Positions 34,675 through 42,453 of a DNA stretch of 64,000 bases are shown piece after piece (the first letter of the stretch is position 1; each line of letters opens with the position of its first letter). The stretch comes from Granulicella sp. L60 (GTDB taxonomy: Bacteria; Acidobacteriota; Terriglobia; Terriglobales; Acidobacteriaceae): assembly GCF_009765825.1 (NCBI RefSeq), contig NZ_LMUR01000018.1, positions 1,732,900-1,796,899 of the forward strand. Direction: 5' to 3'. The translations under genes were made by a program, and so were the position numbers. The notes below the pieces were generated by a model. The model worked only from the letters and a program-made list of their open reading frames with translations, had not been told where the DNA came from and searched no databases.

Positions 34675-36411
34675 TTATCTTCTGCCTCTGCTGACAGCAG
34701 CTTTTTTTGCGGCGCGCTTTCGGATGGTTTTTTTCTTTCCGCCCTTGGATGTGCTGGTGGAAGAGGAGGGGTTGACTACGGCGATGAGCTTGGTGCCGAT
34801 GGGGGAGCCGAGGCCAGTGCAGGCGTCCCAGCCGGGGCCGGCCTTGAAGCCGGTGGGGGTGCCGGAGTAGTTGGTGCCGGAGGTGATGTCGTTGAAGGCG
34901 GCTTTGCCCTTGGCGGCGTAGATGGCGGGTTGGAGGAAGCCTGCGGACTTGCCGTTCTGCGCGTTGGCTACGGCGATGAGACCGGCCCAGAGAGGCGCGA
35001 CGGCGCTGGTGCCGCCGATGACCATGGTCTGGCCGTCGACGCGGATGGTGTAGCCGCTGGAGGGGTCGGCGTCGCCGGAGACGTCGGGAACGCCGCGGCC
35101 GCCGCCGCTGACGGTGGGCGCGGGGACGTTGGAGTTGGCCTGCCAGGTGGGAAGCGGGAAGACGTTGCTGACGCCGCCGCCGGTTGCGCCTTCGTTGTTG
35201 GCGAGCTCGTTCCAGACGACCTCGGAGGAGATGGTGCTGCCGCTGCCCTGGAGTTTGGTTCCTCCGCAGGCGAGGACGTGGGGGCTGGAGGCGGGGAAGT
35301 CGACGTGGTTGGCGCCGTCGGTGACGCCGTCGGTTGAGCCGTCGTCGCCTGCGGCTACGGTGATGGTGATGCCGAGGGCGGCGGCGGACTGGCAGGCGGC
35401 GTCGAGGGTGGTCATGGACTGGGCGGTCCAGGTGGACTCGGGACCGCCCCAGCTGATGGAGATGACGCTGGGGTTGTTGGTGGTGTCGTGGACGGCGGTG
35501 GAGATGGCGTCGATGAAGCCCTGGTCGGTGTTGGGGGTGAAGTAGACGACGATGTTGGCACCGGGTGCGACGGCGGCGGCGACCTCGATGTCGAGCATGA
35601 CTTCGCCGTCGGCGCTGTTGGCGTTGGAGGGTGAGTTCTTACCGCCGTCGACGAGGACTGCGGTGACCTTGGGGGCTTTTTGGCCGAGGGTCTTGAAGTA
35701 GGCGGTGATGTCGGCGGTCTTGTAGCCGCCGCCGAGCTCGATGATGCCGATGGTCTGGCCGGCGGCGGAGGCTCCCTGGGGAAACTGGTAGAGCTGGGCT
35801 ACCTGGACGGGGGTGTAGGAGGTGTTGGCTGCGGCGGCGTGGGGTTTGGCGAAGCCTCCGGCCTGGGCGGCGTAGGCGGTGCGGTCGCCTTGTTCGCCGG
35901 AGATGCGGAAGTGGGGCTGCGCCTGGGGGCGGTTGTCGAGGCCGAGGACGGCTTCGACGGGGCCGACGAGTTCTTTGGGCAGGGTGATGTCGCCCTCGCG
36001 GACGCGGTAGGTGACGCCTTGCTGAATTCGGTGGACGAGGGTGACGCCGAAGGCCTTCTGCATGGCGGCGATAGTGCCGGTGAGCTTGACCATGCGGCGC
36101 TCGGGGCCGGGGGTGTCGGACGCGACGGTGAGGTCGAAGTCTTTGGCGAAGGCGCGGACGAGCTTGACGGCGATGGGGTCGGCGGCGTGGCGCTGGCGAT
36201 ACTGGGCGCGGGTGAGGCGCTCTTTACCGAGGCGGTTAGCGGCTTTGAGGGGGGTCTTGCGACGGACGATGACGGAGACGGAGATGCGGGTCGAGGAGGG
36301 TGCGGGTTTTTCGGCGTCGGCGGAGAGGTGGGCGAAGGCGGGGCGGTGGCTTCCGGGCAGTACGACGCGGGGTGAGAGCGAGAGGCGGGGAGTGGATTTC
36401 TTTGTGGTCAT
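34675..36411 (-). CDS. S53 family peptidase (sedolisin / pro-kumamolisin type)
   Basis: An acid-type serine-carboxyl peptidase with an N-terminal activation domain (about residues 25-165) and the catalytic domain. The triad residues are spaced as in kumamolisin: Glu270 and Asp274 in GEVMLDIEVA, the oxyanion Asp356 in AAGDDGS, and Ser469 in GGTSAVAPLWAG. ATG 36411 has GAGGAA upstream and starts MTTKKS; the frame is open for 22 more codons. Neither start gives a normal signal peptide, which is unusual for a family that is mostly exported. The C-terminus is a Lys/Arg tail (KGGKKKTIRKRAAKKAAVSR). The protein may be exported by another route or released on lysis. Confidence 0.88.
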   Translation of the reverse strand: MTTKKSTPRLSLSPRVVLPGSHRPAFAHLSADAEKPAPSSTRISVSVIVRRKTPLKAANRLGKERLTRAQYRQRHAADPIAVKLVRAFAKDFDLTVASDTPGPERRMVKLTGTIAAMQKAFGVTLVHRIQQGVTYRVREGDITLPKELVGPVEAVLGLDNRPQAQPHFRISGEQGDRTAYAAQAGGFAKPHAAAANTSYTPVQVAQLYQFPQGASAAGQTIGIIELGGGYKTADITAYFKTLGQKAPKVTAVLVDGGKNSPSNANSADGEVMLDIEVAAAVAPGANIVVYFTPNTDQGFIDAISTAVHDTTNNPSVISISWGGPESTWTAQSMTTLDAACQSAAALGITITVAAGDDGSTDGVTDGANHVDFPASSPHVLACGGTKLQGSGSTISSEVVWNELANNEGATGGGVSNVFPLPTWQANSNVPAPTVSGGGRGVPDVSGDADPSSGYTIRVDGQTMVIGGTSAVAPLWAGLIAVANAQNGKSAGFLQPAIYAAKGKAAFNDITSGTNYSGTPTGFKAGPGWDACTGLGSPIGTKLIAVVNPSSSTSTSKGGKKKTIRKRAAKKAAVSRGRR

Positions 36412-36634
36412 CGGGTTCCTCGAGTGTGGGATGAACTGAGAGAGGGGCCGCGCAGGCGGGAAGCGCTGCATGAGCACCCATAGTATGCCTGCTGGAGAGA
36501 GAGCGAAAGTTTATAGGATGCGAATATCCGCGGGGCTGGGGTGTGGATCGCGGTGGGATAGACTGGGCATCACTTTTTGCTGCGATCTTTATAGCTGAAG
36601 TTGGCCCGTTGTGCGGGCGAGGGAAGGGGAGCAG

Positions 36635-37468
36635 GTGGCGGAGAGGATCGATGCGCATCATCATCTATGGCGGTATACGCCGCGTGAGTACGAGTGGCTG
36701 GACGAGAGCATGGCTGCGCTGCGGAGGGATTTTTTGCCGAAGGATCTGATGAAGGAGATGTCGGCGGCGGGGATCGACGGTGCGGTGGCGGTGCAGGCGA
36801 GGCAGACGATGGAGGAGACGCGCTGGCTGCTGGATCAGGCGGATAAGTGCGAGGCGATTCGCGGAGTTGTGGGGTGGGCGCCAATTGCGGGGGAGGACTT
36901 TCCGGAGGTGATGGAGGAGTTTGAAGAGAGGACGAAGCTGAAGGGGCTGCGGCATGTGATCCAGGGCGAGAAAGATGAGAACTACATTCTGCGGACGGAC
37001 TTTGTGGCGGGGATTGAGGCGATGCAGGGCAGCGGGCTGGTGTACGACATTCTGATCTACGAACGGCATCTGCCGCAGACGATCGAGTTTGTGGACGAGT
37101 TTCCGGAGCAGGTGTTTGTGCTGGACCATGTGGCGAAGCCGCTGATTGAGAGTGGGGCGATGGAGCCGTGGGCGGAGCGGATGCGCGAGCTGGGGCGGCG
37201 GGAGAATGTGTGGTGCAAGGTGTCGGGGATGGTGACGGAGGCGGAGTGGGGAGCGTGGAGTCTGGAGACGCTGCGGCCTTATCTGGATGTGGCGGTGGAG
37301 TCGTTTGGGGTGGAGCGGCTGATGGCGGGGTCGGACTGGCCGGTGTGCCTGGTGGCGGCGGAGTATGGGCGGTGGTTTGAGGTGTTGCGGGAGTACTTTG
37401 CTGGATTCAGCGAGACGGAGCGGGATGCGGTGTTTGGGGAGACCGCGATAGAGGTGTATGGTTTGTAG
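36635..37468 (+). CDS. Amidohydrolase-2 family lactonase (L-fuconolactonase-like)
   Basis: The TIM-barrel amidohydrolase pattern is clear: RIDAHHHLW with the first metal-type HxH near the N-terminus, LKGLRHVIQG, VLDHVAKP, and AGSDWPVC with the conserved Asp near the C-terminus. This group hydrolyses sugar lactones such as L-fucono- and L-rhamnono-lactone. GTG 36635 is chosen because AAGGGGAG lies 3-8 nt upstream; the frame is open to 36611. It is followed by a Zn dehydrogenase and FucP, which point to L-fucose or a related deoxy-sugar as the substrate. The gene is first in that operon. Confidence 0.8.
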   Translation: MAERIDAHHHLWRYTPREYEWLDESMAALRRDFLPKDLMKEMSAAGIDGAVAVQARQTMEETRWLLDQADKCEAIRGVVGWAPIAGEDFPEVMEEFEERTKLKGLRHVIQGEKDENYILRTDFVAGIEAMQGSGLVYDILIYERHLPQTIEFVDEFPEQVFVLDHVAKPLIESGAMEPWAERMRELGRRENVWCKVSGMVTEAEWGAWSLETLRPYLDVAVESFGVERLMAGSDWPVCLVAAEYGRWFEVLREYFAGFSETERDAVFGETAIEVYGL

Positions 37469-37534
37469 GGATCAAAATGAAATACTATTTTTGCGCTTGA
37501 AAGTTTGATTTTTTGACGATGTGATGGAGCGGGG

Positions 37535-38536
37535 ATGAAGGCGTTTCGGATCGAAGGGCCGGGGGTCGCGGCTGTGGTGGAGGTGCCGGAGGTGGTGCGG
37601 GGCGAGGGCGAGGCTCTGCTGCGGGTGAAGATGGTGGGGTTGTGCGGGACGGATCTGAGTACGTTTCGAGGGCGCAACGCGATGGTGGTGTTTCCGCGTG
37701 TGCCGGGGCATGAGGTGGCGGCGGAGATTGTAGAGGGTGGCGGGGACCTTGCCGCGGGGACTATGGTAACGATATCGCCGTATACGAGCTGCGGCCGATG
37801 TGCCGCGTGCCGGAGCGGGCGGGTGAATGCGTGCAGGGGTAACGAGACGATGGGCGTGCAGCGCGATGGAGCGATGACGGAGTACATCAGCGTGCCGAGG
37901 GTGAAGTTGTATGCCGCGTCGCTGTCCGCGAAGGAGCTGTGCCTGGTAGAGCCGTTGACGGTGGGGTGTCATGCGACGGCGCGTGGGCGTGTGAAGGCGG
38001 AGGATACGGTTGCCGTGTTTGGATGCGGCGGTGTGGGGCTGGGCGCGGTTGCTGCTGCGGCGTTTCGCGGGGCGGAGACGATTGCGATCGATGTGGACGA
38101 CGCCAAGCTGGAGACTGCGCGAAGGGCGGGAGCTAAGCATCTGATTCATGCAAAGAACGAGGATGTGCATGAGCGGCTGCAGGCGATCACGAATGGTCAT
38201 AGTCCGGATGTGGTGATCGAGGCGATTGGCTTGCCGCAGACGTTTCGTGCGGCGGTGGAAGAGATCGCGTTCACTGGGCGGGTGGTCTATATCGGTTATG
38301 CGAAGGAGCCGGTGGAGTACGAGACTCGGCTGTTTGTGCAGAAGGAACTGGACATCATGGGTAGCCGCAATGCGCTGCCTGAGGACTTTCGCGAGGTCAT
38401 CCGCATGCTGGAGGAGGGACGATTTCCAGTAGATGAGACGGTGAGCGCAATTGTGCCGATGGAGGAAGCGGCGCTGGTGCTGAGCGAATGGAGCGAGACG
38501 CCGGCGAAGTTTACGAAGATTATGGTGCAGATTTAG
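37535..38536 (+). CDS. Zn-dependent sugar/alcohol dehydrogenase (MDR family)
   Basis: A 333-residue medium-chain dehydrogenase. The catalytic zinc site is Cys37 (GLCGTD) with His59-Glu60 (PGHE), and the structural zinc is held by Cys86, Cys89, Cys92 and Cys100 (SCGRCAACRSGRVNAC). The NAD(P) loop is VFGCGGVGLGAV. It sits between a lactonase and FucP, so it most likely oxidises the imported sugar to its lactone; L-galactose or L-fucose dehydrogenase activity is the natural guess but is inference. It begins 66 bp after the lactonase and 37 bp before fucP. The 66-bp gap before it is AT-richer than the coding sequence and could hold a promoter. Confidence 0.82.
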   Translation: MKAFRIEGPGVAAVVEVPEVVRGEGEALLRVKMVGLCGTDLSTFRGRNAMVVFPRVPGHEVAAEIVEGGGDLAAGTMVTISPYTSCGRCAACRSGRVNACRGNETMGVQRDGAMTEYISVPRVKLYAASLSAKELCLVEPLTVGCHATARGRVKAEDTVAVFGCGGVGLGAVAAAAFRGAETIAIDVDDAKLETARRAGAKHLIHAKNEDVHERLQAITNGHSPDVVIEAIGLPQTFRAAVEEIAFTGRVVYIGYAKEPVEYETRLFVQKELDIMGSRNALPEDFREVIRMLEEGRFPVDETVSAIVPMEEAALVLSEWSETPAKFTKIMVQI

Positions 38537-38573
38537 GGCTTCAAGATTTGGTACGAGATGGTTTGAGGGGGTT

Positions 38574-39905
38574 GTGTGTATGCAGGTTTCGACGTCGGTT
38601 GGTTCGGGGAAAAAAACGGAGAGTAGTGGCAGGCCGGTATTTCCGGTGGGCCATATGCTGCTGTTCTCGTTGGTGACGGTGCTGTTTTTTCTCTGGGGGA
38701 TGTCGAATAACCTGACGGACATTCTGGTGCAGCAGTTCCGGAAGTCGTTTGAGCTGTCGCAGTTCAGCGCGCAGTTGGTGCAGACGGCGAACTTCTTCGG
38801 CTACTTCTGCATGGCGATTCCGGCTGCGCTGCTGATGCGGCGGTGGGGATACAAGGCCGGGATGGTGACGGGGCTGGCGCTGTTTGGAACGGGGATGGTG
38901 CTGTTCTGGCCGGCGGCGGTGAGCGGGCAGTATGTGCCGTTTTTGATTGCGCTGTTTACGGTGGGCTGCGGTGCTTCGGTGCTTGAGACGGCTGCGAATC
39001 CTTTTATTGCGCAGTTCGGTGATCCGGCGACGTCGGAGCAGAGATTGAACTTTTCGCAGTCGTTCAATCCTCCGGGGACAATTACCGGCGTGCTGATCGG
39101 GACGTACTTTATTTTTTCAGGCGTGGAGAAGAATGGGGCTGAGGTTGCAGCGATGAAGGCTGCGGGAACGTATCCGGCGTATCTGCATATGGAGATCATG
39201 CGGGTGGTGCCGACGTATCTTACGTTCGGCGCGGTGGTGCTGGTGTGCGCGTTGATTCTTTCGCGGATAAAGTTTCCGGTGATGCAGGAGGAGCATGAGG
39301 GAGTGGGTGAGAATCATGGGAGCTTTGCTGAGCTGCTGCGGATGCCGGCGATATGGATTGCGGTTGCAGCGAACTTCTGTAACGTGGGCGCGCAGATCTC
39401 TTCGTGGAGCAGCTTGATTCCTTACATGAAGCAGTACACGGCGGTGAGCGAGCGGTCGGCGGCGCACTATCTGACCGGGGTTCTGATTGCGATGGGGATT
39501 GGGAGATTTGTGTCGACTCCGCTGATGCGCTATGTGCGGCCCAGCCTGATGCTGGGTGTGTATGGCATCTGCAATGCGCTGCTGATGGTGGTGACGATGG
39601 TGAGGCCGGGGCTGCTGGGGGCGTGGGCGGTGGTGGCGAGTGGATTCTTTATCTCGATTATGTTTCCGACGATCTTTGCGCTGGGGCTGAAGGGGCTGGG
39701 GAGGAATACGAAGATCGGCGGATCGCTGCTGGTGATGGCGATTGTTGGCGGGGCGGTCTTTCCGCCGATCCTGGGATTGATCGCGCGGCAGACGGGTAGT
39801 TTGGCGTTGGGGTATGTGGTGCCGCTGGTGGGATTTGTTGGAGTCGCGGTGTTTGGGTTCTATCAGGCGACTCGGCGGAGCTTGTTGTCGGGACCGGCTT
39901 ATTGA
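38574..39905 (+). CDS. fucP: L-fucose:H+ symporter (FucP-type MFS transporter)
   Basis: The 443-residue product has about twelve membrane helices and the FucP signature in order: FFLWGMSNNLTDILVQQF, QFSAQLVQTANFFGYFCMAI, ETAANPFIAQFG and LNFSQSFNPPGTITG. It imports sugar with protons. GTG 38574 follows TTGAGGGGG; an ATG lies two codons on and could equally be used. It closes the lactonase-dehydrogenase-transporter operon, so L-fucose or a near relative is the expected substrate, although FucP-like carriers also take glucose or galactose in some bacteria. A long palindromic element begins 10 bp after its stop. Confidence 0.88.
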   Translation: MCMQVSTSVGSGKKTESSGRPVFPVGHMLLFSLVTVLFFLWGMSNNLTDILVQQFRKSFELSQFSAQLVQTANFFGYFCMAIPAALLMRRWGYKAGMVTGLALFGTGMVLFWPAAVSGQYVPFLIALFTVGCGASVLETAANPFIAQFGDPATSEQRLNFSQSFNPPGTITGVLIGTYFIFSGVEKNGAEVAAMKAAGTYPAYLHMEIMRVVPTYLTFGAVVLVCALILSRIKFPVMQEEHEGVGENHGSFAELLRMPAIWIAVAANFCNVGAQISSWSSLIPYMKQYTAVSERSAAHYLTGVLIAMGIGRFVSTPLMRYVRPSLMLGVYGICNALLMVVTMVRPGLLGAWAVVASGFFISIMFPTIFALGLKGLGRNTKIGGSLLVMAIVGGAVFPPILGLIARQTGSLALGYVVPLVGFVGVAVFGFYQATRRSLLSGPAY

Positions 39906-39915
39906 TTGGAAGATA

Positions 39916-40109
39916 TGTCCTGCCGGACGGGCCCACTGCTCGTGGGGAGGTCACTTCGTGACTTGTATACGCCTTCGGGTGGTCCTCCCGTTGGTCGGCA
40001 GGATGATGATTCCGACCATCGGGAGGACTTATGCCGCCTGCGCGGGCGTGACAGGTATACACGTCACGAAATGACCTCCCGCTGAGTAAGCGGCTCGTCC
40101 GGCAGGACA
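39916..40109. repeat. 194-bp nested palindromic element between convergent genes
   Basis: Three nested arms are present. The outer arms are TGTCCTGCCGGACG (39916-39929) and its exact reverse complement (40096-40109). The middle arms are 39945-39970 and 40055-40080, matching 24 of 26 bases and including GTATAC and TTCGTGAC. The inner arms are 39982-39998 and 40012-40028, matching 16 of 17 with a 13-nt loop. The element fills the whole space between fucP and the MscS-like gene, ending 7 bp before the latter's stop. It could fold as one long hairpin and act as a two-way terminator; its size also fits a REP- or MITE-like mobile repeat. Confidence 0.85.
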
Positions 40110-40116
40110 GAGTCTT

Positions 40117-40863
40117 CTAAAAATGCCGTAAGTTTTCAGCAGCAGTCGGTGCCTTATACTCCGTCGCAGTGGGGATGGGGTCGAGCCCGGTGTGCAGGTC
40201 GGCGCTGCGTTCGAGCGAGCGGCTGACGATGTCACGAGAGCCGAGGCCCACCGCGAGTGCCAGCGTGAGAACGATGCCGCCGAAGAGAATGCCGAAGGCC
40301 AGTTCAACGACGCCGCCGCCAATCTGCAGGTGATCGAGCACCATCGCCGCAGTGAGGACGAGCACGAGCCACTTGATGCCCAGCGAGAGGAAGCGTGCGT
40401 ACTGGAGCTTCGCGTTGACGGCGCCGATAAGGACGGAGCGCTCGAGGAAGCGGGCGATGAGCGTTCCGGCGATGAGCAGAAGCACGGCGCCTACAGCGTG
40501 AGTGAGATAAGGAAAGACGAAGATGGAGATCTGTGAGTCGCCGGGGTAGGCTGCGTCGAAGGCAGAGATGCCGATGAAGCAGCCGATGAGCGTGCAGGCC
40601 CAGAAGGCGAAGCGGGCGATGAGCGCCGTGGGGCTATGGGCAGGCGACCAGTCCGAGATTGTCGTGGAGGCGCTGCGGGCGAGGCGTTCGTCGAACTTCG
40701 CCGCGGTGAGGCTTCGACGCAGAAGCGCTGCGAGACCTGCGCCGATGGCCGTGAGGATGATGACGGCGAGCAGAAGGGCGACGAGGCCGGGAAGGAATCG
40801 GGCGAGCTTCACCAGGACTTGCTGGGCGGATTGCCTCAGTGCGAGTTCGACTTGTTGCCACAT
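40117..40863 (-). CDS. MscS-like conserved-TM-helix membrane protein
   Basis: A 248-residue inner-membrane protein with about five helices. The segment GVVELAFGILFGGIVLTLAL followed by AVGLGSRDIVSRSLE matches the conserved TM helix of small mechanosensitive-channel-related proteins. It lacks the beta-domain and C-terminal vestibule of true MscS, so gating function is uncertain. AAGGAG stands 9 nt before ATG 40863. The next gene upstream on this strand is a glycosyltransferase-like protein 56 bp away, and trehalose genes lie on the other side of that, a context that suits osmotic response. Confidence 0.7.
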   Translation of the reverse strand: MWQQVELALRQSAQQVLVKLARFLPGLVALLLAVIILTAIGAGLAALLRRSLTAAKFDERLARSASTTISDWSPAHSPTALIARFAFWACTLIGCFIGISAFDAAYPGDSQISIFVFPYLTHAVGAVLLLIAGTLIARFLERSVLIGAVNAKLQYARFLSLGIKWLVLVLTAAMVLDHLQIGGGVVELAFGILFGGIVLTLALAVGLGSRDIVSRSLERSADLHTGLDPIPTATEYKAPTAAENLRHF

Positions 40864-40919
40864 GAGTAGGTCTCCTTACGGGTGTTGCTGGCCGACGGTT
40901 AGGTTGCCGAGTGTTGCTG

Positions 40920-42116
40920 CTATGGGTTGAAGCGGTCGGGCCAGCGCCAGCGTGAAACGAGATAGGGTTTGTCCGCCTCGAATGCGGCGGCGAGATCCTG
41001 AATGTGTTTTTCCGGAGCCATGCCGCTGCTGACGAGATTGAGGTGGGAGGCGACCCATGCGAGATACAGCGGGGTGAGTGCGCCGAGAAGGTGTCCGCGA
41101 TTGATGGTGCGAAGGCGGTAGGCGAGGAGAAAGTCGTACACGATGCGCGCCCAGAGATTGTCGGGCATGCGAAAGTTCTCCGGCTGGGTGATGGCGAGCT
41201 TCTTCAGGCCGAGCAGGGAGTTGGGCGGCAGGACGAGCGACCAGATGGCCTGCAGGTTGGTGTAGGCGAGGCGGAAGCTGTCGAGCATGGAGGCGATGTC
41301 GGGTGGAGCTTCGGCGGGAGAGCTGAGGGTGATGAGAGGGGGCGTGCTTTGACTGACGCGTGCGCGCTGCCAGAAGTTCGCCTTTGCATCGACGTCGGCG
41401 AAGAGGGAGCCGGTGATCTGCGAGAGTAGAGCGTTGAGGTCGGCTGCGGCGGGCTGCGGCAGGGTGCGAGTGCCTATCTCGACCTCGGTCATGGTGTAGT
41501 TGGCGGTGGCGGCTTCTGCGACGGGCCAGATGAAGGAGTCGGTTTGGCCGCTGGCGGTGTATCGCTGGGCGGTCATGGCGAGGCGTTCGGCCATGCGCAG
41601 GGAGAGGCCGAGATCGATGGCGAGGGGGTAGCGCGGACGGGCGGCGAAGAGGGCGCGCGTGACCGGATAGAGGATGGCGGAGTTGACGAGGCCTTCGCGT
41701 GGGCCGAGTTCGTAGCGGGCCACGGTAAGGTCGGTGGAGGAGGCTCCCCTGGCGAGGTTGCGGATTGCTTCGGGATGGAGCGACTGCGACTCGGCACCGA
41801 GCAGGATGCAGGAAGAGGCGTGGTTTTCCTGCGCGAGTTTAAAGGTGTTGAGATAGTCGGCCGCAGTGAGAATCCAGGGACTAGAGGAGATGACTGTCGG
41901 GGTGTAGGGAAGGAGACGGAGTGGGCCGCCAGCGGAGAGCTGGGGCGCGAGGTCCGGTGTGGCGACGAGGACGTTTTCCCCCGGGAAGGCCAAGGCCAGG
42001 TTGGCGAGGGTGGTGTCGAAGGCGTCCTGCGCCAGCGGGGTGAGGCTGATGAGGACGCTGCCGGCGGCTGGTGCGACTGCCGCGGAGAGATCGGTGTTTG
42101 TCTGAGTGGAGGCCAT
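40920..42116 (-). CDS. Putative glycosyltransferase-like protein
   Basis: I assign this only tentatively. Residues about 20-130 look like a GT-A nucleotide-sugar fold (VLISLTPLAQD, ENVLVATPDL, CILLGAESQSLHPEAI), but no clear DxD is seen. The middle resembles GT81/GT2-type enzymes of compatible-solute synthesis (NSAILYPVTRALFAARPRYPLAIDLGLSLRMAERL). The C-terminal part is helical, with several Trp residues. It stands divergent from the GH15-TreY-TreZ genes and upstream of an MscS-like gene. Glucosylglycerate or mannosylglycerate synthesis would fit the context, but the missing metal motif could also mean an inactive relative. Confidence 0.5.
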   Translation of the reverse strand: MASTQTNTDLSAAVAPAAGSVLISLTPLAQDAFDTTLANLALAFPGENVLVATPDLAPQLSAGGPLRLLPYTPTVISSSPWILTAADYLNTFKLAQENHASSCILLGAESQSLHPEAIRNLARGASSTDLTVARYELGPREGLVNSAILYPVTRALFAARPRYPLAIDLGLSLRMAERLAMTAQRYTASGQTDSFIWPVAEAATANYTMTEVEIGTRTLPQPAAADLNALLSQITGSLFADVDAKANFWQRARVSQSTPPLITLSSPAEAPPDIASMLDSFRLAYTNLQAIWSLVLPPNSLLGLKKLAITQPENFRMPDNLWARIVYDFLLAYRLRTINRGHLLGALTPLYLAWVASHLNLVSSGMAPEKHIQDLAAAFEADKPYLVSRWRWPDRFNP

Positions 42117-42453
42117 CGTACGGTCTGGACTTTCCTGTTTCGGTTCGCGGTGGCTCAGGTGCTGATTACAACGATGAAGGTACTGACTTGAACCGCGTCG
42201 GGCTTAGCGAACTGCGCGATATGTGCTGGCCCGACACCTCAGAAATATCAGATTTTTCTGTTTTACGTTTCATTCCATCAAGTTTCCATAATGTTTATTT
42301 TGGGCTCTTTTCTCTCTGCCGAAACAAAGTTGCCCTGGGGCGCATCGTAATGTCTGTGCAATCACTGTACTTAGAGAGATGCTCGCTTGGGTGTGGGCGG
42401 TTGCTGGGATGTGACGGCAAACGCATCAAATGCGAGAACGGAGGCAGGAGAAA
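42117..42453. other. Divergent promoter region of the trehalose locus
   Basis: These 337 bp separate the glycosyltransferase-like gene (leftward) from the GH15 gene (rightward). The middle part (about 42240-42330) is AT-rich, with runs such as GATTTTTCTGTTTTACG, and is the likely site of both promoters. I could not pick a defined -35/-10 pair. No gene or strong hairpin is visible. Confidence 0.45.

Noticed and set aside
37472..38722. 416-codon minus-strand frame opposite the Zn dehydrogenase
   Set aside because: No motif or ribosome site, very His/Arg-rich, and opposite a dehydrogenase with complete zinc ligands.
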